Shown in pieces: positions 61,346 to 64,000 of a DNA stretch of 64,000 nt; within the stretch, counting starts at the first letter, position 1, and each line of letters begins with the position of its first letter. The stretch is from positions 1,116,001 through 1,180,000 of the forward strand of contig NZ_FSRA01000002.1 in NCBI RefSeq assembly GCF_900129465.1, in the 5' to 3' direction. Under the pieces are notes generated by a model that was not told where the DNA came from, made no database searches, and was given only the letters and a program-made list of their open reading frames with translations. The position numbers and the translations under genes are program-made. This DNA comes from Chitinophaga niabensis. Lineage in GTDB: Bacteria; Bacteroidota; Bacteroidia; Chitinophagales; Chitinophagaceae.

Positions 61346-61797
61346 CTTTTTTTGAAGGCCTCTACTTTATCTTCAATATTATCAATCGCCTCCTCAATGG
61401 AATGGGAATGTTTAAGGTCCAGGTGTTTGGGCGTTTCCAGGGCCAGTTTTGTATAGAACTGGCGGAGCGTATTTAGTTCTTCCTCTGATAAAGACTCCAC
61501 ATCAATCAAACGGTTACTGGCGGTTTTAGTGGCCGCGATCAGTTCGTTCAGTTTCAGCTGAATGGATTTGGAATCTTTATTCTGCGACTTCTGGATGATG
61601 AACACCATCAGGAAAGTGATGATGGTGGTACCGGTATTGATCACCAGCTGCCAGGTATCAGAATATTTAAAGATGGGGCCGGTTATGCCCCACACGATAA
61701 TTGTTGAAAGGGCCAGTATAAAGGCCCAGGGGGTTCCGGTGGCGGACACTACTTTTTCTGATATCTTTTCAAAAACATGTACCTTTTTCTGGGCCAT
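61342..61797 (-). CDS. Low-affinity iron permease family protein (small)
   Basis: 151 residues with two TM helices (TPWAFILALSTIIVWGITGPIF and WQLVINTGTTIITFLMVFIIQ) and a helical tail with AATKTASNRLIDVESLSEEELNTLRQFY. It matches PF04120-type proteins named after yeast low-affinity iron permease; the transport role in bacteria is unproven. It precedes the NtrC-type regulator's gene end by 5 bp (regulator gene on same strand, upstream). Confidence 0.85.
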   Translation of the reverse strand: MAQKKVHVFEKISEKVVSATGTPWAFILALSTIIVWGITGPIFKYSDTWQLVINTGTTIITFLMVFIIQKSQNKDSKSIQLKLNELIAATKTASNRLIDVESLSEEELNTLRQFYTKLALETPKHLDLKHSHSIEEAIDNIEDKVEAFKKS

Positions 61798-61802
61798 ATA
61801 TT

Positions 61803-63239
61803 TTAGTAATTAATATTCAGCAGGCGCAGTTTATTGTACAGGGTTTTCCTGTCGATGTTCAATAGTTGTGCTGCTTTGGTTTTGTTATACTTCACTTCCT
61901 TGAGCACATTGATGATCTTATTGTATTCCGCTTTTAACGCTACGGATTTCAGATCATTAGACTCAGGCATTTCAAGTTCTTCTTCGCCATTCTGGCTAAA
62001 TGTTTCCTGTGGTGGCGCCATTGTTGTGCGGAAGGTACCTCCTCCTTTCATTTCCAATGGAAGGGCGGCCATGCTTATTTCTTTATTGGCAGGTGTTAAG
62101 AGGCTGGCGCGGCGGATCACGTTCTTCAGTTCACGGATATTCCCTGGCCAGTCGTATTGCCGGAAGCATTCCCATACTTCTTCGCTGAGCACTACAGGTG
62201 GCTTATTCAACTCTTTACTTACCTGGGTCATGAACGAGTCCACAAAAAACGGAAGGTCTTCCCTACGGGCACGTAAGGGAGGAATATGAATAGTGAATTC
62301 ATTGAAACGGTGGAAAAGGTCTTCCCTGAACTTACCTTTTTGAACAGATTCAAAGAGGTTTTCGTTAGAAGCAACGATCAGGCGTACATCTATGGAAATT
62401 TCCTTCATGCTGCCTACGCGGCGGATCTGTTTTTCCTGGATCACCCTAAGCAATGCCACCTGGATATCGTATGTGAGGTTGGATATTTCATCCAGGAATA
62501 ATGTTCCTCCATGGGCTTGTTCAAAAGCGCCTATTTTGGTGCCGATGGCCCCTGTAAAAGAACCTTTTTCATGACCAAAAAGCTCGCTGGCAGCGAGTTC
62601 ACGTGAGAGGCTGCCACAATCCAGGGCTACAAATGGTTGCCCTTTCCGGCTGCTGTGCTCATGGATCAGATGGGCCACAGATTCTTTACCTGTACCTGTT
62701 TCACCAAAAATGATCACGCTGTAATCTGTTGGTGCAACAAGCGTGAGTTCGCGATACAATGCTTTGGAGGGCTCACTTTCTCCATAAACATAAGAGCCGG
62801 TTTTGTGCTGCTGGGTAGCAGGCAAATTATTTTCTTCGTGCGCATGCGGCGCAACGGCAATTTCACTGATGGCTACCGGTTTTTGAGACAGGGCCTTGTT
62901 TACAAGGTTCAGGATCTCATCCGGGTATAATGGTTTGGAAATATAATCATAAGCCCCGTTCTTCACCATTTCCACTGCGATCCTTACATCTGTATAACCG
63001 GTAATGATGATCACCACGGTTTGCGGGCTGATCTGGTGGATGTCATTCAACAGTTTGGCACCGTCAGTATCTTTCAGCCTGTAGTCACACAATATCAGAT
63101 CATAAGGTTCCTCTTTGATCATTTTTAAAGCCTGAGCGCCGGTCATGGTACTATCTACCTTGAACCCATGTTTACTTAAAAACTTGCTCAGAAGGGTACA
63201 AATGTTTATTTCATCATCAATTATGAGGATACGTTTCAT
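61803..63239 (-). CDS. Sigma-54-dependent NtrC-type response regulator
   Basis: 478 residues: receiver (1-120, D8-D9, phospho-acceptor D52, SKPLYPDEIL), AAA+ domain (about 150-390, Walker A GETGTGKES, GSFTGA loop in place of GAFTGA, Walker B GGTLFLDEISNL) and a Fis-type HTH (NKTKAAQLLNIDRKTLYNKL). Activates RpoN promoters. No kinase is adjacent on this side; a lone receiver gene is upstream on the same strand. Confidence 0.95.
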   Translation of the reverse strand: MKRILIIDDEINICTLLSKFLSKHGFKVDSTMTGAQALKMIKEEPYDLILCDYRLKDTDGAKLLNDIHQISPQTVVIIITGYTDVRIAVEMVKNGAYDYISKPLYPDEILNLVNKALSQKPVAISEIAVAPHAHEENNLPATQQHKTGSYVYGESEPSKALYRELTLVAPTDYSVIIFGETGTGKESVAHLIHEHSSRKGQPFVALDCGSLSRELAASELFGHEKGSFTGAIGTKIGAFEQAHGGTLFLDEISNLTYDIQVALLRVIQEKQIRRVGSMKEISIDVRLIVASNENLFESVQKGKFREDLFHRFNEFTIHIPPLRARREDLPFFVDSFMTQVSKELNKPPVVLSEEVWECFRQYDWPGNIRELKNVIRRASLLTPANKEISMAALPLEMKGGGTFRTTMAPPQETFSQNGEEELEMPESNDLKSVALKAEYNKIINVLKEVKYNKTKAAQLLNIDRKTLYNKLRLLNINY

Positions 63240-63302
63240 ACTTATTATTTGGTATTGGACGGGTATTAAATTTACGACTAATTATGCACATGCTAACTTA
63301 AG

Positions 63303-63668
63303 CTAATCACTAACTTTCACGTCAGTAATGATCTCCTGCAATTTACCTACGTTAAAAGGTTTCGGCAAAAAGTGGGCCGCTCCTGCTGTTAGCGCTTTTT
63401 CTTTTTCTAATCCGTTGTCATAGGCACTGATAGTGATCACCTGCAGGGCAGGATATAATTTCTTGATCTGAGGCAGGGCTTCCAGCCCGGAGCCATCCGG
63501 GAGGTGTATGTCGAGGAACAGAACGTCAGTAGGATGACTTCTGAGGAATTGCCAGCCTTCCGACAAGGCATGAACATATTTTACTTTATATCCATACTTG
63601 CTGAGATTCAATTGCAGTAGGCGGCAGATATCCGGTTCATCATCAATGATCAGAATTGAATTTCCCAT
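63303..63668 (-). CDS. Single-domain response regulator
   Basis: 121 residues, receiver domain only: MGNSILIIDDEPDICRLLQ, phospho-acceptor D53 (LFLDIHLPDGSG), and PKPFN with Lys. The frame is open for about 97 more codons upstream with another ATG at 63818, but that part has no recognisable sequence, so I use the ATG at 63668. It may take part in a phosphorelay with the NtrC-type regulator 63 bp downstream. Confidence 0.85.
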   Translation of the reverse strand: MGNSILIIDDEPDICRLLQLNLSKYGYKVKYVHALSEGWQFLRSHPTDVLFLDIHLPDGSGLEALPQIKKLYPALQVITISAYDNGLEKEKALTAGAAHFLPKPFNVGKLQEIITDVKVSD

Positions 63669-64000
63669 GATCTTTTGGTGTTGTGTATCTTTTTTAGGGA
63701 CACTATTGGCATGTTTGGCAGGGATAAGTACGCGGTGTTCGCGGGCCGGGTGTATGATCGATAGACCAAAAACATTTCCGAATATCTTATTCCAGTATGT
63801 GTTTCTTCTGTGGCTCATGGTTACAGTCCCCTTCAGTTCAACAATAACAGTTGCAAACACTCTGCCGGAACAAAATACCTGCCTCAGCCGCTGAAGTGGG
63901 GATAAAATTCCACACTTTTCCCTGTTCCTGTTTCCCCAATCTGCGAAAATATCCATCATTTTTCCAGTTGTTAACCGCTTTGGCCTGGTGGTATAGTAAT
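63669..64000. other. 332-bp region upstream of the receiver gene
   Basis: Contains only the unrecognised upstream part of the receiver frame (possible start 63818) and no structure I can support. A regulatory leader or the edge of another gene beyond the window are both possible. Confidence 0.4.

Noticed and set aside
63669..63959. Long N-terminal extension of the single-domain regulator
   Set aside because: The extra residues show no domain and the receiver fold begins exactly at the 63668 ATG.
1..64000. CRISPR arrays, insertion sequences, prophage
   Set aside because: No regularly spaced repeats, transposase, integrase or phage structural genes were found; the only repeats are the short ones at 31.6-31.8 kb.

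Overview
The window looks like a Bacteroidota chromosome, most likely Chitinophagaceae (Chitinophaga-like). The support is SusC/SusD, FecR with a DUF4974-type tail, GldH, several TAnnTTTG-type -7 promoter boxes, start codons with poor Shine-Dalgarno sites, and DUF4834/DUF2007/DUF2752 small proteins. Gene density is high. I see no insertion sequence, prophage, CRISPR array or rRNA operon, and one tRNA gene (anticodon CAT).

Layout. 0-6.5 kb: end of an RND pump, proC, an HNH/NUMOD4-like gene behind dusB, then a CPBP protease, a DUF2007 protein, cdsA and psd (membrane lipid genes). 6.5-10.8 kb: YjjG-type nucleotidase, a short-chain dehydrogenase, batD and batE. 10.8-15.8 kb (minus): a LytTR response regulator with a degenerate LytS-type partner, an OmpR-type regulator with its kinase, gldH and yicC. 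15.8-25.3 kb: an RluE-like pseudouridine synthase, a Crp/Fnr regulator, an LpxD-like acyltransferase, a lipoprotein, an epimerase, 3-hydroxybutyryl-CoA dehydrogenase, pheS, a GAF histidine kinase, purU and an SRPBCC protein.

25.3-31.6 kb (all minus) is the most distinctive region. It holds a ModE-like winged-helix regulator, a TonB receptor, a small secreted SUOX-fold protein lacking the molybdenum-ligand cysteine, a Cys-rich small protein, an MbnP-family protein, its MauG-like diheme partner (MbnH) and an outer-membrane beta-barrel starting with a CxxCxC motif. I read it as a metal (copper and/or molybdenum) handling locus. Next to it, 31.6-32.5 kb carries inverted and direct repeats, a good promoter, a long leader and an isolated gene of unknown function with its own terminator.

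33-41.8 kb: tRNA, small membrane proteins and the rimP-nusA-infB operon. A textbook intrinsic terminator hairpin lies between the predicted rimP promoter and the rimP start codon. A SurA-like chaperone follows. 42-47 kb: an enlarged PurF-like amidotransferase, SixA-type phosphatase, a thioesterase coupled to a secreted SAM hydroxide adenosyltransferase homologue. 46.5-54.7 kb: a glycan-uptake locus (sigma factor divergent from FecR, SusC, SusD, and a GH18-fold lipoprotein whose catalytic acid is lost). 54.7-60.8 kb: a sigma/anti-sigma pair with TTG starts, then an asparagine/aspartate cluster (aspA, secreted asparaginase, C4-dicarboxylate carrier, porin). 60.8-64 kb: a VOC protein, a small permease-like protein, an NtrC-type regulator and a lone receiver.
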